NCBI RefSeq assembly: GCF_026790145.1
Contig: NZ_JALAMS010000015.1
Coordinates: forward strand, 62,001 to 126,000
Origin: Bacillus_I endophytica_A
Lineage (GTDB): Bacteria > Bacillota > Bacilli > Bacillales > Bacillaceae_H
DNA length: 64,000 nt
Reading direction: 5' to 3'
The notes below the pieces were generated by a model that did not search any database, had not been told where the DNA came from, and saw nothing but the letters and a program-made list of their open reading frames with translations. Positions 8,643 to 16,883 of this stretch are shown in pieces. The stretch's first letter is position 1. The number at the start of each line of letters is the position of its first letter. Position numbers and translations under genes: made by a program.

Positions 8643-9716
8643 CTATTTTGAAGTCTCAGACAATAGAGATAAAATGGTCTTCTCATCGACTTTCATTAAT
8701 AAAGGTTCTCCAATTTCCTTTAAAAGAACCATGTTAATTTGGCCATGCTGTGCCTTTTTATCAGCTTTCATCTTAGCTACAAGATTATTCTTATCCAACC
8801 CTTGTGGAATATCTGTACGATATCCAAGCTTATGTAGCCACTCTTTAAATTCTTCAAGAGGAAATGTTGTATCAATAAGCTCTTTTCCAATTTCGAAGGC
8901 AAAGCACATCCCAATCACAACAGCTTCTCCATGAGTAATCTCCCCATATCCAAGCTCTGCTTCAATTGCATGCCCTAGCGTATGACCAAAATTCAAAAAG
9001 GCACGAATACCCGTTTCTTTCTCATCATTAGCTACAATTTCAGCTTTTACCTTTATCCCTTCTTTAATAGACTGAATAAGCGTTTCTCTTTTTAAATCTT
9101 CAAAAGTAGACACACTAGATTTCAACCAATCATAGAAAGTCGTAGAATAAATAAGCGCATGTTTGATCACTTCTGCAAATCCTGAACGCCATTCTTTTTC
9201 ACTTAGCGTTTCTAAAAATGAAATATCATAAAAAACAGCTTCTGGCTGATGAAAAGCACCAATCATATTTTTGCCAAGCTCATGGTTAATCGCTACTTTT
9301 CCACCAACTGCGCTATCGTGTGCAAGCAGTGTTGTTGGAACTTGAATAAATGGAATGCCGCGCATATATGTTGCGGCAACAAATCCAGCTAAGTCACCGA
9401 CAACTCCGCCGCCAAATGCGATAATGAGTGATTGACGATCAAGACCGTGTTCAAGAGCAAATGTTTGAACATTATAAAAATGCTCAAACGATTTTGCTCC
9501 TTCTCCACTTGGCAAAATATACGAAAGAGCTTGATTAGGAAGCTCTTTCATCAGCGCCTTGCCATGATGTTTATAAACCGTTTCATCTGAGATAACAAGG
9601 ATGTTAGAAACTGACGGGCATACATCTTCAATGACGCTGTGTAAGTTTTCTAATATACGTTCACCAAAATAAACGGGATACTTTTTAGACGCTGTTTTTA
9701 TCTGCAGGGATTCCAT
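8643..9716 (-). CDS. aroB: 3-dehydroquinate synthase
   Basis: Second step of the shikimate pathway: DAHP to 3-dehydroquinate, using NAD+ and a divalent metal. NAD-binding GGGVVGDLAGF and metal-ligand regions FGHTLGHAIE and HGEAVVIGM are present. The 357-aa length is typical. The ATG overlaps the aroC stop by one base. The next gene downstream is trpE; the chorismate mutase aroH that usually sits between them is missing. Confidence 0.96.
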   Translation of the reverse strand: MESLQIKTASKKYPVYFGERILENLHSVIEDVCPSVSNILVISDETVYKHHGKALMKELPNQALSYILPSGEGAKSFEHFYNVQTFALEHGLDRQSLIIAFGGGVVGDLAGFVAATYMRGIPFIQVPTTLLAHDSAVGGKVAINHELGKNMIGAFHQPEAVFYDISFLETLSEKEWRSGFAEVIKHALIYSTTFYDWLKSSVSTFEDLKRETLIQSIKEGIKVKAEIVANDEKETGIRAFLNFGHTLGHAIEAELGYGEITHGEAVVIGMCFAFEIGKELIDTTFPLEEFKEWLHKLGYRTDIPQGLDKNNLVAKMKADKKAQHGQINMVLLKEIGEPLLMKVDEKTILSLLSETSK

Positions 9717-10888
9717 TAAAATTCTCCTGCATAGCTTTTTAAGCGCTCAATATTTTCTTTAATAAGATCCATACGGTCATGACCAAATTGCTCTACAATT
9801 GCATTTGCTACTTCCCATGCTACAACAGCTTCTGCTACAACACTTGCTGCTGGAACTGCGCAGCTATCTGAACGTTCAATGCTTGCTGAAAAAGGCTCTT
9901 TCGTATCAATGTCAACGCTTTGCAATGGCTTATAAAGCGTCGGGATTGGCTTCATTACGCCGCGTACAACAAGAGGCATTCCAGTCGTCATTCCGCCTTC
10001 TAGACCACCTAAATTGTTGCTTCCTCTTGTATATCCTTCTTCTTCATTCCAAAGAATTTCATCGTGAACTTTGCTTCCAGGCAAACGAGCTGCTTCGAAA
10101 CCAATTCCAAACTCAACGCCTTTAAATGCGTTAATGCTAACAATCGCTGCAGCGATTTTAGAATCCAGTTTGCGATCGTATTGAACGTAGCTTCCAACAC
10201 CTGGTGGAAGACCTTCAATAATTACTTCAACGATTCCACCAATAGAGTCTCCGTTTTCTTTTGCACTATCAATAGCACTCATCATTTCCTGCTCTACACT
10301 TTGATCAAAGCAGCGCACAGGAGATTCATTTGTACGATCTTTCAGTTCATTTAAATTTTTATATTGAGGAGGAGTTGCTCGAACTCCGCCGATTTCTAGA
10401 ACGTGTGATGCAACATTAATACCTAATTCACTTAAAATCTTTTTCGCTACAGCTCCAGCTGCAACACGTACTGTTGTTTCACGAGCAGAAGAACGTTCAA
10501 GAACATTACGTAAATCACGGTGACCATATTTCATTCCACCAATAAGGTCAGCATGTCCTGGACGTGGACGCGTAATTTTTCGTTTTACTTCTTCCTTCTC
10601 TTCTTCTGAAATTTCTTCAATGCCCATAATTTTAGTCCAATGCTTCCAGTCGTTGTTTTCAACAACAAGCGTAATCGGAGAGCCTAGCGTTGAAGCGTGA
10701 CGAACACCACTTAAAATCTCTACTTCATCTGTTTCAATCTGCATTCTTCGTCCGCGGCCATAGCCTTTTTGACGACGTGCTAAGTCTTCATTGATATCTT
10801 CAGCCTTCAATGGAAGATTTGAAGGCACTCCTTCTAGAATTGTAGTTAGTTGGGGTCCATGCGACTCTCCAGCAGTTAAGTATCTCAT
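9716..10888 (-). CDS. aroC: Chorismate synthase
   Basis: Eliminates phosphate from EPSP to give chorismate with reduced FMN as cofactor. The signatures AGESHGP near the N-terminus, GRGRRMQIE, RPRPGHADL and RSSARETT are all conserved. At 390 aa it is full length, with a GGAGGA-type site before the ATG at 10888. The gene is called aroF in B. subtilis. It leads the aroC-aroB pair; the 165-nt space before it contains no promoter I would defend. Confidence 0.96.
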   Translation of the reverse strand: MRYLTAGESHGPQLTTILEGVPSNLPLKAEDINEDLARRQKGYGRGRRMQIETDEVEILSGVRHASTLGSPITLVVENNDWKHWTKIMGIEEISEEEKEEVKRKITRPRPGHADLIGGMKYGHRDLRNVLERSSARETTVRVAAGAVAKKILSELGINVASHVLEIGGVRATPPQYKNLNELKDRTNESPVRCFDQSVEQEMMSAIDSAKENGDSIGGIVEVIIEGLPPGVGSYVQYDRKLDSKIAAAIVSINAFKGVEFGIGFEAARLPGSKVHDEILWNEEEGYTRGSNNLGGLEGGMTTGMPLVVRGVMKPIPTLYKPLQSVDIDTKEPFSASIERSDSCAVPAASVVAEAVVAWEVANAIVEQFGHDRMDLIKENIERLKSYAGEF

Positions 10889-11054
10889 CTTACTCCTCCG
10901 TCTATTATGTTTGTTTAATAAAAAATTTTCTGTTGTGTATGACTATAACACAAAAATTTGGATTGTGGAACGTAAACTTTAACGCTTTTAAGCTCTAAAG
11001 TGTTTTCAATTTAAAATTATTAATGATTTTCAAGCTGTAGTCTATCTTTTTTCT

Positions 11055-11834
11055 TTATTCTTTTCGATAAAAAAAGGGTAGGGAACACGTTAACCCATAA
11101 GAGCTCGTATTAAAGATTTGTTCAGTACTTCCGACAAACAAAACTCCTCCTTTTTTTAAAGATTGACTCATCTTCTCATACAGAGCATGCTTTGCTACAT
11201 CTGTAAAATAAATAAAAACATTTCGACAAACAATAAGATCATAGTTGTTCTGAAAAGGGTCTTGAAGAAGATCATATTTTTTAAATACAACCGTATTTTT
11301 AATGTCTTCGCTAATATAATAAAGTCCTTCTCTATATGTAAAATACTTTGTTTTCATATGTAGGGGGAGTTCTTGTAGTTCTCTCTCTCCATAAACACCT
11401 TTTCTCGCTTTCTTTAACACTGTTTCATCAATGTCTGTTGCTAAAATACGAATACTTTTTAATGGTAAAAACTAAGCTAAGATCATTGCAATTGTATATG
11501 GCTCTTCACCTGTCGAACATGCTGCACTCCAAATTTTTAAGGAGTGCTTTTTCTTAAGCATAGGTACTAAAATTTGCTCCTCCAGTTCAATCCATTTGCT
11601 TCTATTTCGATAAAATTCAGAAACATTGATTGTAAAACGATCGAGAAACTCTTGTAAAAGGTCGTCTTTCTCACATAATGCTCTATAAAAATCCATAAAA
11701 GAAGAAGCGTGACGTTTCTGATAAAGGGATGTTAGCCGTCTTTTCATTTGGGCTTCTTTATATAGTGATAAATCAATCCCTGTTTTCTTTTTGATGTTTG
11801 ATATAAACTGCTCGTAGTCATTCACATTATTCAT
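11055..11834 (-). pseudogene. cheR: Chemotaxis methyltransferase CheR, interrupted by one in-frame TAG
   Basis: CheR uses S-adenosylmethionine to methylate glutamates of chemoreceptors. Both halves are in one reading frame: residues 1-120 include the N-terminal helical domain and IWSAACSTGEEPYT (SAM loop); after a TAG at 11474-11472 the frame continues FLPLKSIRILATDIDETVL and ends with VCRNVFIYF and the SPFFYRKE-like tail. The whole frame is 260 codons, matching the normal length of about 256 aa. Only the stop breaks it, so this is a very recent nonsense mutation, a sequencing error, or, less likely, readthrough. Position between aroC and ndk matches B. subtilis. Confidence 0.85.
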
Positions 11835-11873
11835 CCTTACTTCTTTACCAAATTAGCTTCATATCTCTTAGAA

Positions 11874-11900
11874 TATAAAAAAAGCTAGCATAATGCTAGC
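11874..11900 (-). terminator. Terminator of ndk
   Basis: A GCTAGC-type stem (11884-11900) with a very short loop is followed on the minus strand by seven T residues. The ndk stop codon TAG (11898-11896) lies inside the stem. Confidence 0.8.
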
Positions 11901-12348
11901 CTTCATACACCCAATCATTTATTAGTTTCGTATAATTAACAAGCTCGCTTTCTTCAAAAAACAGCGAGATTTCTCGTGTAGCGCTTTCATTTGAATCTGA
12001 ACCATGAACAACATTTTTAGCAACCTGCAAGCCGTAATCTCCTCGAATTGTGCCAACCTCTGCTTCAGCAGGATTTGTTTTTCCTAGCATCTTTCTAGCA
12101 ACTGTTACAGCATTTTCGCCTTCCCAAACCATCGCAAAAACAGGGGAAGATGTAATAAAGTCAACAAGTTCTCCAAAAAACGGCTTCTCTTTATGTTCTT
12201 TATAATGTTCTTTAGCTAAGTCTTCTGACACATTCATAAGTTTTGCTCCAACTAATTGGAAACCCTTTTTTTCAAAACGTGTGACAACATCGCCAACAAT
12301 ATTACGCTGTACTCCATCAGGTTTTACCATAATAAATGTCTTTTCCAT
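11896..12348 (-). CDS. ndk: Nucleoside diphosphate kinase
   Basis: Transfers the gamma phosphate from ATP to other NDPs through a phosphohistidine. KTFIMVKPDGVQRN at the start and NVVHGSDSNESA, containing the active-site histidine, identify the family. I chose the ATG at 12348 (150 aa), with AGGGTGG upstream; an in-frame GTG at 12357 adds three residues. It stands alone with its own promoter and terminator between hepT and cheR. Confidence 0.95.
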   Translation of the reverse strand: MEKTFIMVKPDGVQRNIVGDVVTRFEKKGFQLVGAKLMNVSEDLAKEHYKEHKEKPFFGELVDFITSSPVFAMVWEGENAVTVARKMLGKTNPAEAEVGTIRGDYGLQVAKNVVHGSDSNESATREISLFFEESELVNYTKLINDWVYEG

Positions 12349-12396
12349 AATCTCCACCCTTTATGCACTTTATGAAAACGCAAACATCACAAGTGA

Positions 12397-12425
12397 ATAA
12401 TATCACTAATTCAGAATTTTTACAA
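12397..12425 (-). promoter_or_regulatory. Likely sigma-A promoter of ndk
   Basis: TTGTAA (12425-12420) and TATTAT (12402-12397) with 17 bp between them on the minus strand, about 50 nt before the ndk start. Confidence 0.6.
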
Positions 12426-12444
12426 CAGTAGGGTGGAGAAGTTA

Positions 12445-13407
12445 TTAGAATTTTCTTTTTCCGATAAACTTTGCAATTCGGTTGTATGTGTTTTTCGCTT
12501 TACTTGGCGGAAGTTCATCAAGAACGGCTAATGCTTTATCAAGATACAGGTCGCTAACTTTTGTTGCTTTCTCAATGGATCCTGACCTTTTCACATCCTC
12601 AATTATAGCTGTAATGCGGTCATGTTCCCCTGCAAAAAGCTTTTCAACCTGTTCTTTCATTCCAGGCATTTCTAAAGCATAAAACATAGGGAGCGTAATG
12701 TTTCCTTGGAGTAAATCGCTTCCTGCCGGCTTTCCAAGCTGTTTTTCGGAGGAAGTAAAGTCTAAAATATCGTCCGTAATTTGAAAAGACATGCCAACAT
12801 AATAACCAAACCAGTACAAGCGTTCATGAATATTTTTGTCAGCTCCTGCTGCAATAGCTCCTAACTGACAGCTAACAGCGATAAGTAGAGCTGTTTTTCG
12901 CTTAATGCGGCGAAAATAAGTTCGAACATTTTGCTCTAAATCATACTTATCTTTAATTTGCTCAATCTCGCCTAAACATACTTCTACAATAGCATGTGAG
13001 AGCACTTTATGAGCTTCAACATCCGGGATCTTCGTCATTAATTCCAAAGAGCGCCCAAGAATATAGTCCCCTGTATACATTGCAATTCGATTATCCCATT
13101 TGGCTTTAATTGTAGGCTGCCCGCGACGTACGTCTGAATCATCAACAACGTCATCGTGAACAAGAGATGCCATATGAATAAGTTCAAGTGCCATAGCTAC
13201 ATTCTTGATATTTTCGATATCATAGTCGCCAAACTTTGCTCCTAGCAATACAAAAACAGGACGAATTCGTTTTCCTCCTGCTTGTAAAAGCTGAAGAGAA
13301 GCCTCTGAAATAATGGACGTGTTTTCTTTTTCAATGGCTTCTTCTAGCTCTTTTTCAATTCGAGAAATATCTCCATGTAAAAAGGCATATATCATTTGTA
13401 ATTTCAT
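12445..13407 (-). CDS. hepT: Heptaprenyl diphosphate synthase component II
   Basis: Catalytic subunit that builds the C35 side chain of menaquinone-7 from isopentenyl diphosphate. The two aspartate-rich motifs are present: HDDVVDD and QITDDILDF, with GGKRIRP before the first. It works as a heterodimer with HepS, encoded two genes upstream. The ATG at 13407 (320 aa) follows AAAGGTG; an in-frame GTG three codons earlier overlaps that site. Confidence 0.94.
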   Translation of the reverse strand: MKLQMIYAFLHGDISRIEKELEEAIEKENTSIISEASLQLLQAGGKRIRPVFVLLGAKFGDYDIENIKNVAMALELIHMASLVHDDVVDDSDVRRGQPTIKAKWDNRIAMYTGDYILGRSLELMTKIPDVEAHKVLSHAIVEVCLGEIEQIKDKYDLEQNVRTYFRRIKRKTALLIAVSCQLGAIAAGADKNIHERLYWFGYYVGMSFQITDDILDFTSSEKQLGKPAGSDLLQGNITLPMFYALEMPGMKEQVEKLFAGEHDRITAIIEDVKRSGSIEKATKVSDLYLDKALAVLDELPPSKAKNTYNRIAKFIGKRKF

Positions 13408-13453
13408 TCTTTTCACCTTTTAAACAAATTTCATCGAAATAGCGTTGATGATG

Positions 13454-14155
13454 TTATTTAATCCCCATATGCATTGCAGCAGCTCCGCCTGCATACGCTT
13501 TGACATTGATTTTCCCAAAACCCGCTTCTTCAAATAAACGCTTGAGGGCGCGACGATCTGGAAAATCTTTTGCTGATTCTTGAAGCCATGAATATTCTTC
13601 GTAGCTTTTAGCGAACAGCTTTCCAAAGAGCGGCATAATTCGCTTAAAATAAAAATAATAAAGCTGGCGATACCCAATTAACGTTGGCTGAGATGTTTCT
13701 AAACAAACTGCTTTGCCCCCTGGCTTCAATACACGGTGCATTTCTTTCAATACTTGTAAATAGTCAGGAACGTTTCTGAGACCAAAGCCAATTGTGACAT
13801 AGTCAAAGCTATTATCCTCAAAAGGTAGCTCCATTGCGTTACCATGAATAAGAGAAACGTTAGTATACGGAGAAGCTTTTACTTTCTTCTCACCAATTGA
13901 AAGCATATTTTGACTAAAATCAAGACCTATTGCTTCCCCTTGTTCTCCGACAGCTTCAGCCATAGCAAGCGTCCAATCCGCTGTGCCACAGCAAACATCT
14001 AAAGAACGAGATCCTTTTTTTACATTCATGCGTTTCATCGTATCTTTTCGCCATAGCTTATGCTGACGAAAACTAATGACCGAGTTCATTTGATCATAGT
14101 GTTCTGAGATGTTTTCGAATACTTTATGAACGCGTTCTTCTTTAGATTCTCGCAT
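13454..14155 (-). CDS. menG: Demethylmenaquinone methyltransferase
   Basis: Adds the last methyl group in menaquinone synthesis. The SAM loop LDVCCGTADWTLAMA and the UbiE/MenG signature FGLRNVPDYLQVLKEMHRVLKPGG are clear. It is 233 aa, and its start overlaps the end of hepS by 14 nt. Clustering with both heptaprenyl synthase subunits fits its role on the prenylated quinone. The gene is also known as menH or ubiE. Confidence 0.95.
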   Translation of the reverse strand: MRESKEERVHKVFENISEHYDQMNSVISFRQHKLWRKDTMKRMNVKKGSRSLDVCCGTADWTLAMAEAVGEQGEAIGLDFSQNMLSIGEKKVKASPYTNVSLIHGNAMELPFEDNSFDYVTIGFGLRNVPDYLQVLKEMHRVLKPGGKAVCLETSQPTLIGYRQLYYFYFKRIMPLFGKLFAKSYEEYSWLQESAKDFPDRRALKRLFEEAGFGKINVKAYAGGAAAMHMGIK

Positions 14156-14948
14156 CGTTTACCCTTCTTCCCATACTCGTTTCATGAATTAAAAGTGATT
14201 TTATATATTTTTTCATTTCCTCACTTTTTGTAAGCTCGTCTCCATCAATAAGAGCGTTTCGATTCGTTTCTATATAGGAATCGAGCATTGCTATTCCTTC
14301 ACGCTTATTAATCGAATTTCTTCTCATATATTTTTTAAACGTTTCTGTAAAAAGCGTTTTTTCATCATTCAGCAAGCATTGCTTCTCATATGAAAAGCGC
14401 TTTGTTAATAAGACATTTAAAAAGAGCTTTGTCCATTTCGGCTGCTCAAAATATTCCGTTAGAGCTGTAAACACAGCAGTTTCAATTAATGTGAAGTGAT
14501 CAATCATCTCTTCTAGCGTTTTGACTTCATTTCTATATAAAAACATCTTTGATATATTGGTTTTTTTAATTGCTGTAGCAAGACGCTGAATAAACGTAAT
14601 GTCACCTGCTTGAGAAAGCAGAAAATAGTACAAACCGCTATAATAATCTCCAGCGATTACTGTTAGCTGTCGTTCTTTTTCAGGCGCAGTTTCGCTAGGG
14701 ATTTTTTGAGTGGAGACTAAGTCATGGGTGTCCAATGCAATTTGCACAAGCATAACGGACACAGCATGTGCATGCAATGGCTTTTCCGCTGTTGAAAACG
14801 GCTCTAGAAAAGAACATAAAAGCAACAGCTTATCTTCATCAATGCTCGGAGTTGAAATTATGTTCTTCATGTATTTATGTTGTAACTTATTTGTAAGCTG
14901 CTCTTTTACGTCCTCTATAAATTCCAAGATGTTGGACACATCAATCAC
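14142..14948 (-). CDS. hepS: Heptaprenyl diphosphate synthase component I
   Basis: Non-catalytic partner of HepT that controls chain length. Recognised by IDEDKLLLL, the stretch AVSVMLVQIALDTHDLV, and QLTVIAGDYYSGLYYFLLS, which resembles a decayed prenyltransferase fold. I chose GTG at 14948 (269 aa), with GGGAG 7 nt before it; an in-frame ATG at 14966 has no ribosome binding site, and GTG at 14939 is another candidate. Gene order hepS-menG-hepT matches B. subtilis. Confidence 0.85.
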   Translation of the reverse strand: MIDVSNILEFIEDVKEQLTNKLQHKYMKNIISTPSIDEDKLLLLCSFLEPFSTAEKPLHAHAVSVMLVQIALDTHDLVSTQKIPSETAPEKERQLTVIAGDYYSGLYYFLLSQAGDITFIQRLATAIKKTNISKMFLYRNEVKTLEEMIDHFTLIETAVFTALTEYFEQPKWTKLFLNVLLTKRFSYEKQCLLNDEKTLFTETFKKYMRRNSINKREGIAMLDSYIETNRNALIDGDELTKSEEMKKYIKSLLIHETSMGRRVNDARI

Positions 14949-15104
14949 CCTTTGTCTCCCTTTCATTATTCATTATTCTTTTCGATAATCGTTCAAAATA
15001 GACAACGTCAATTATAACACAAGTTTTTCGTAAAAAAACGGTTAATTTCACAATGCTTTTCAAACGTTCTCGTTTTCAGAAAATAGATAGTATATATAAA
15101 GAAA

Positions 15105-15125
15105 AGCAGGAAACTTCCTGCTCAT
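15105..15125 (-). terminator. Terminator after mtrB
   Basis: AGCAGGAA and TTCCTGCT (15105-15122) form a short stem followed on the minus strand by TTTCTTTATA, about 85 nt after the mtrB stop. Confidence 0.6.
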
Positions 15126-15208
15126 CTTTGCGTTTATTCCTAATTCTAGTCTAGGAAATATTCTACTTTTTTAAACAGACTTACGCTTGCTTGAGACATC
15201 ATATAAGC

Positions 15209-15433
15209 TTACCTTTTCGTCTCTGATTCCACTTCTCCATGTTGAGACTGGATAATCGCTTTTCCACGAACTTTAATAGCTGACGTATGCTCTGTAAACT
15301 GAGCAATCATAACTTCACCTTTATCCAGTTTTTCAGAATGATGAAATCTTGTATCAGATCCTCTTGTTAGTCCGATTACGTTTACTCCATCTTCCTCTGC
15401 TTTAATGACGATATATTCCGCTGGTTTTGACAT
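15209..15433 (-). CDS. mtrB: TRAP, trp RNA-binding attenuation protein
   Basis: Eleven copies form a ring that, with tryptophan bound, wraps RNA carrying (G/U)AG repeats. The 74-aa protein contains the conserved core VIKAEEDGVNVIGLTRG, FHHSEKLDKGEVMIAQFTEHTSAIKVRG, which includes the RNA-contacting Lys and Arg region and the tryptophan pocket. I chose the ATG at 15433, preceded by GAGGAG at 8 nt. It follows folE by 21 nt, as the mtrAB operon of B. subtilis. Its target is at 8481-8534 in this window. Confidence 0.96.
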   Translation of the reverse strand: MSKPAEYIVIKAEEDGVNVIGLTRGSDTRFHHSEKLDKGEVMIAQFTEHTSAIKVRGKAIIQSQHGEVESETKR

Positions 15434-15454
15434 ACTCTTAGCTCCTCTCACTCT

Positions 15455-16027
15455 TTACGATTTAATTAATGATAGCACTTCAGCACGAGCAGCTGCATCT
15501 GATTCAAGTATACCTCTTACAGCTGAAGTAACCGTTTTTGAGCCTGGCTTCTTCACACCGCGCATCGTCATACACATATGTTCTGCTTCGACAACGACCA
15601 TAACACCGTGTGGATCTAATGATTCAACAATTGAGTTTGCAATTGTTGAGGTGATGCGCTCTTGAAGCTGAGGACGTTTCGCAACCGCTTCAACAGCGCG
15701 AGCAAGCTTGCTAAGACCTGTCACTCTTCCTCCACGCGGGATATAAGCGATATGGGCTTTTCCATAGAAAGGAACAAGATGATGTTCACACATAGAGTAA
15801 AACGGAATATCTTTGACAAGTACAAGCTCTTCGTGATCTTCACCAAAAATTGTTTTGAAATGTTCTTTTGGATCTTCTTTTAGTCCAGAAAAAACTTCTT
15901 CATACATTTTCGCAACACGCTTTGGTGTATCAAGTAGTCCTTCTCTGTTTGGATCTTCTCCAATTGCTTCTAAAATGAGCCGAACCGCATGCTCAATTTG
16001 TTCTTTGTTAACATTCTGTTCTGACAT
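15455..16027 (-). CDS. folE: GTP cyclohydrolase I
   Basis: First step of folate synthesis: GTP to dihydroneopterin triphosphate. Zinc ligands are visible in SMCEHHLVPF and in HMCMTMRGV, and EDPNREGLLDTPKRVAKMYEEVF is the conserved N-terminal helix pair. The ATG at 16027 (190 aa) follows GGAGG at 8 nt; an upstream in-frame ATG at 16042 is less likely. In B. subtilis the gene is mtrA and is co-transcribed with mtrB, as the spacing suggests here. Confidence 0.95.
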   Translation of the reverse strand: MSEQNVNKEQIEHAVRLILEAIGEDPNREGLLDTPKRVAKMYEEVFSGLKEDPKEHFKTIFGEDHEELVLVKDIPFYSMCEHHLVPFYGKAHIAYIPRGGRVTGLSKLARAVEAVAKRPQLQERITSTIANSIVESLDPHGVMVVVEAEHMCMTMRGVKKPGSKTVTSAVRGILESDAAARAEVLSLIKS

Positions 16028-16173
16028 AAAACTAGCCTCCATTATATTCGGTCAATGACGTTCAGTCGTCATTCATATTTATCATAAGCTTTGCTTTATA
16101 GAAGCAAAGTTGGTTTTAAGAGGATAAAGAGATAATTCCAAACAAAATTCTAGCATACGGAACACCCAAAGGC

Positions 16174-16207
16174 AAAAAAGAAAGGTCGCCTATTAAGCGA
16201 CCTTTCT
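16174..16207 (-). terminator. Terminator of hbs
   Basis: AGAAAGGTCGC and GCGACCTTTCT form an 11-bp perfect stem with a 7-nt loop, followed on the minus strand by six T residues. The coding strand reaches it about 25 nt after the hbs stop. Confidence 0.92.
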
Positions 16208-16230
16208 AAGCTCTTGTTAATATGTAATGT

Positions 16231-16503
16231 TTATTTAACAGCATCTTTAAGAGCTTTACCTGGTTTGAACGCTGGTACTTTGCTCGCTGGAATTTCAATC
16301 TCATCCCCAGTTTGTGGATTACGACCTTTACGAGCAGCGCGCTCACGTACTTCAAAGTTACCAAAGCCAATCAGTTGAACTTTGTCACCTTCTTTTAACG
16401 CATCTAGAATTGTATCAAAAACAGCATCAACTGCTTTTGTAGCATCCTTCTTTGAAAGCTCGCTAGCTTCTGCAACTGCATTGATTAAATCTGTCTTATT
16501 CAC
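16231..16503 (-). CDS. hbs: DNA-binding protein HU
   Basis: Histone-like dimer that bends and compacts DNA. NKTDLINAVAEASELSKKDA, GFGNFEVRERAARKGRNPQTG (DNA-binding arm) and PAFKPGKALKDAVK are near-identical to known Bacillus HU. The GTG at 16503 gives the usual 90 aa and is preceded by GGAGG at 8 nt; another in-frame GTG three codons earlier is too close to that site. The gene is monocistronic. Confidence 0.96.
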   Translation of the reverse strand: MNKTDLINAVAEASELSKKDATKAVDAVFDTILDALKEGDKVQLIGFGNFEVRERAARKGRNPQTGDEIEIPASKVPAFKPGKALKDAVK

Positions 16504-16849
16504 GCTATTCACCTCCTCCCAAAAAGGATAATGAATCCATCGATCCCTTGCAAGAGATATCGTAACATTCCTAGTCCTTATTTCATTTCTTTACATATTA
16601 CTCAAACTTTATACGTTAGAATCCTCTTGTTTCGCTAATATGCCTACATCATAAAGGATTCGTTAATAAAATGCAATGGTTTCACAACATGTTCCATTGG
16701 CTTAGGCATATCTTGCTCGCTATGTCTTTTAAAAGATTAACATATCACATATTGGTAATCAAGCGAAAAGTTATGAATAATGCTAGGTTTTCTCTATGAA
16801 TAATCCAAAAGACTTAGCTCATTTTAAGAGATTCTTATTAAATCAACGC
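16504..16849. other. Gene-free stretch between hbs and spoIVA
   Basis: About 345 bases with no credible coding frame. It holds the hbs ribosome binding site and a good sigma-A promoter for hbs. I see no further structure in 16,680-16,840 beyond AT-rich sequence. B. subtilis hbs also has a long multi-promoter upstream region, so additional promoters are possible. Confidence 0.6.
16648..16676 (-). promoter_or_regulatory. Sigma-A promoter of hbs
   Basis: TTGCAT (16676-16671) and TATGAT (16653-16648) with a 17-bp spacer on the minus strand, about 145 nt before the GTG start. The long leader is unusual for so small a gene. Confidence 0.7.
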
Positions 16850-16877
16850 AAAAAAGAGAGGATATCCTCTCTTTTTT
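16850..16877. terminator. Symmetrical terminator after spoIVA
   Basis: A perfect palindrome of six A, GAGAGGATATCCTCTC and six T. It lies just after the spoIVA stop and can act on either strand. Confidence 0.9.
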
Positions 16878-16883
16878 GTTAGT

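Noticed and set aside
14949..14966. ATG start of hepS at 14966
   Set aside because: No ribosome binding site precedes it, while its own codons include the GGGAG used by the GTG at 14948.
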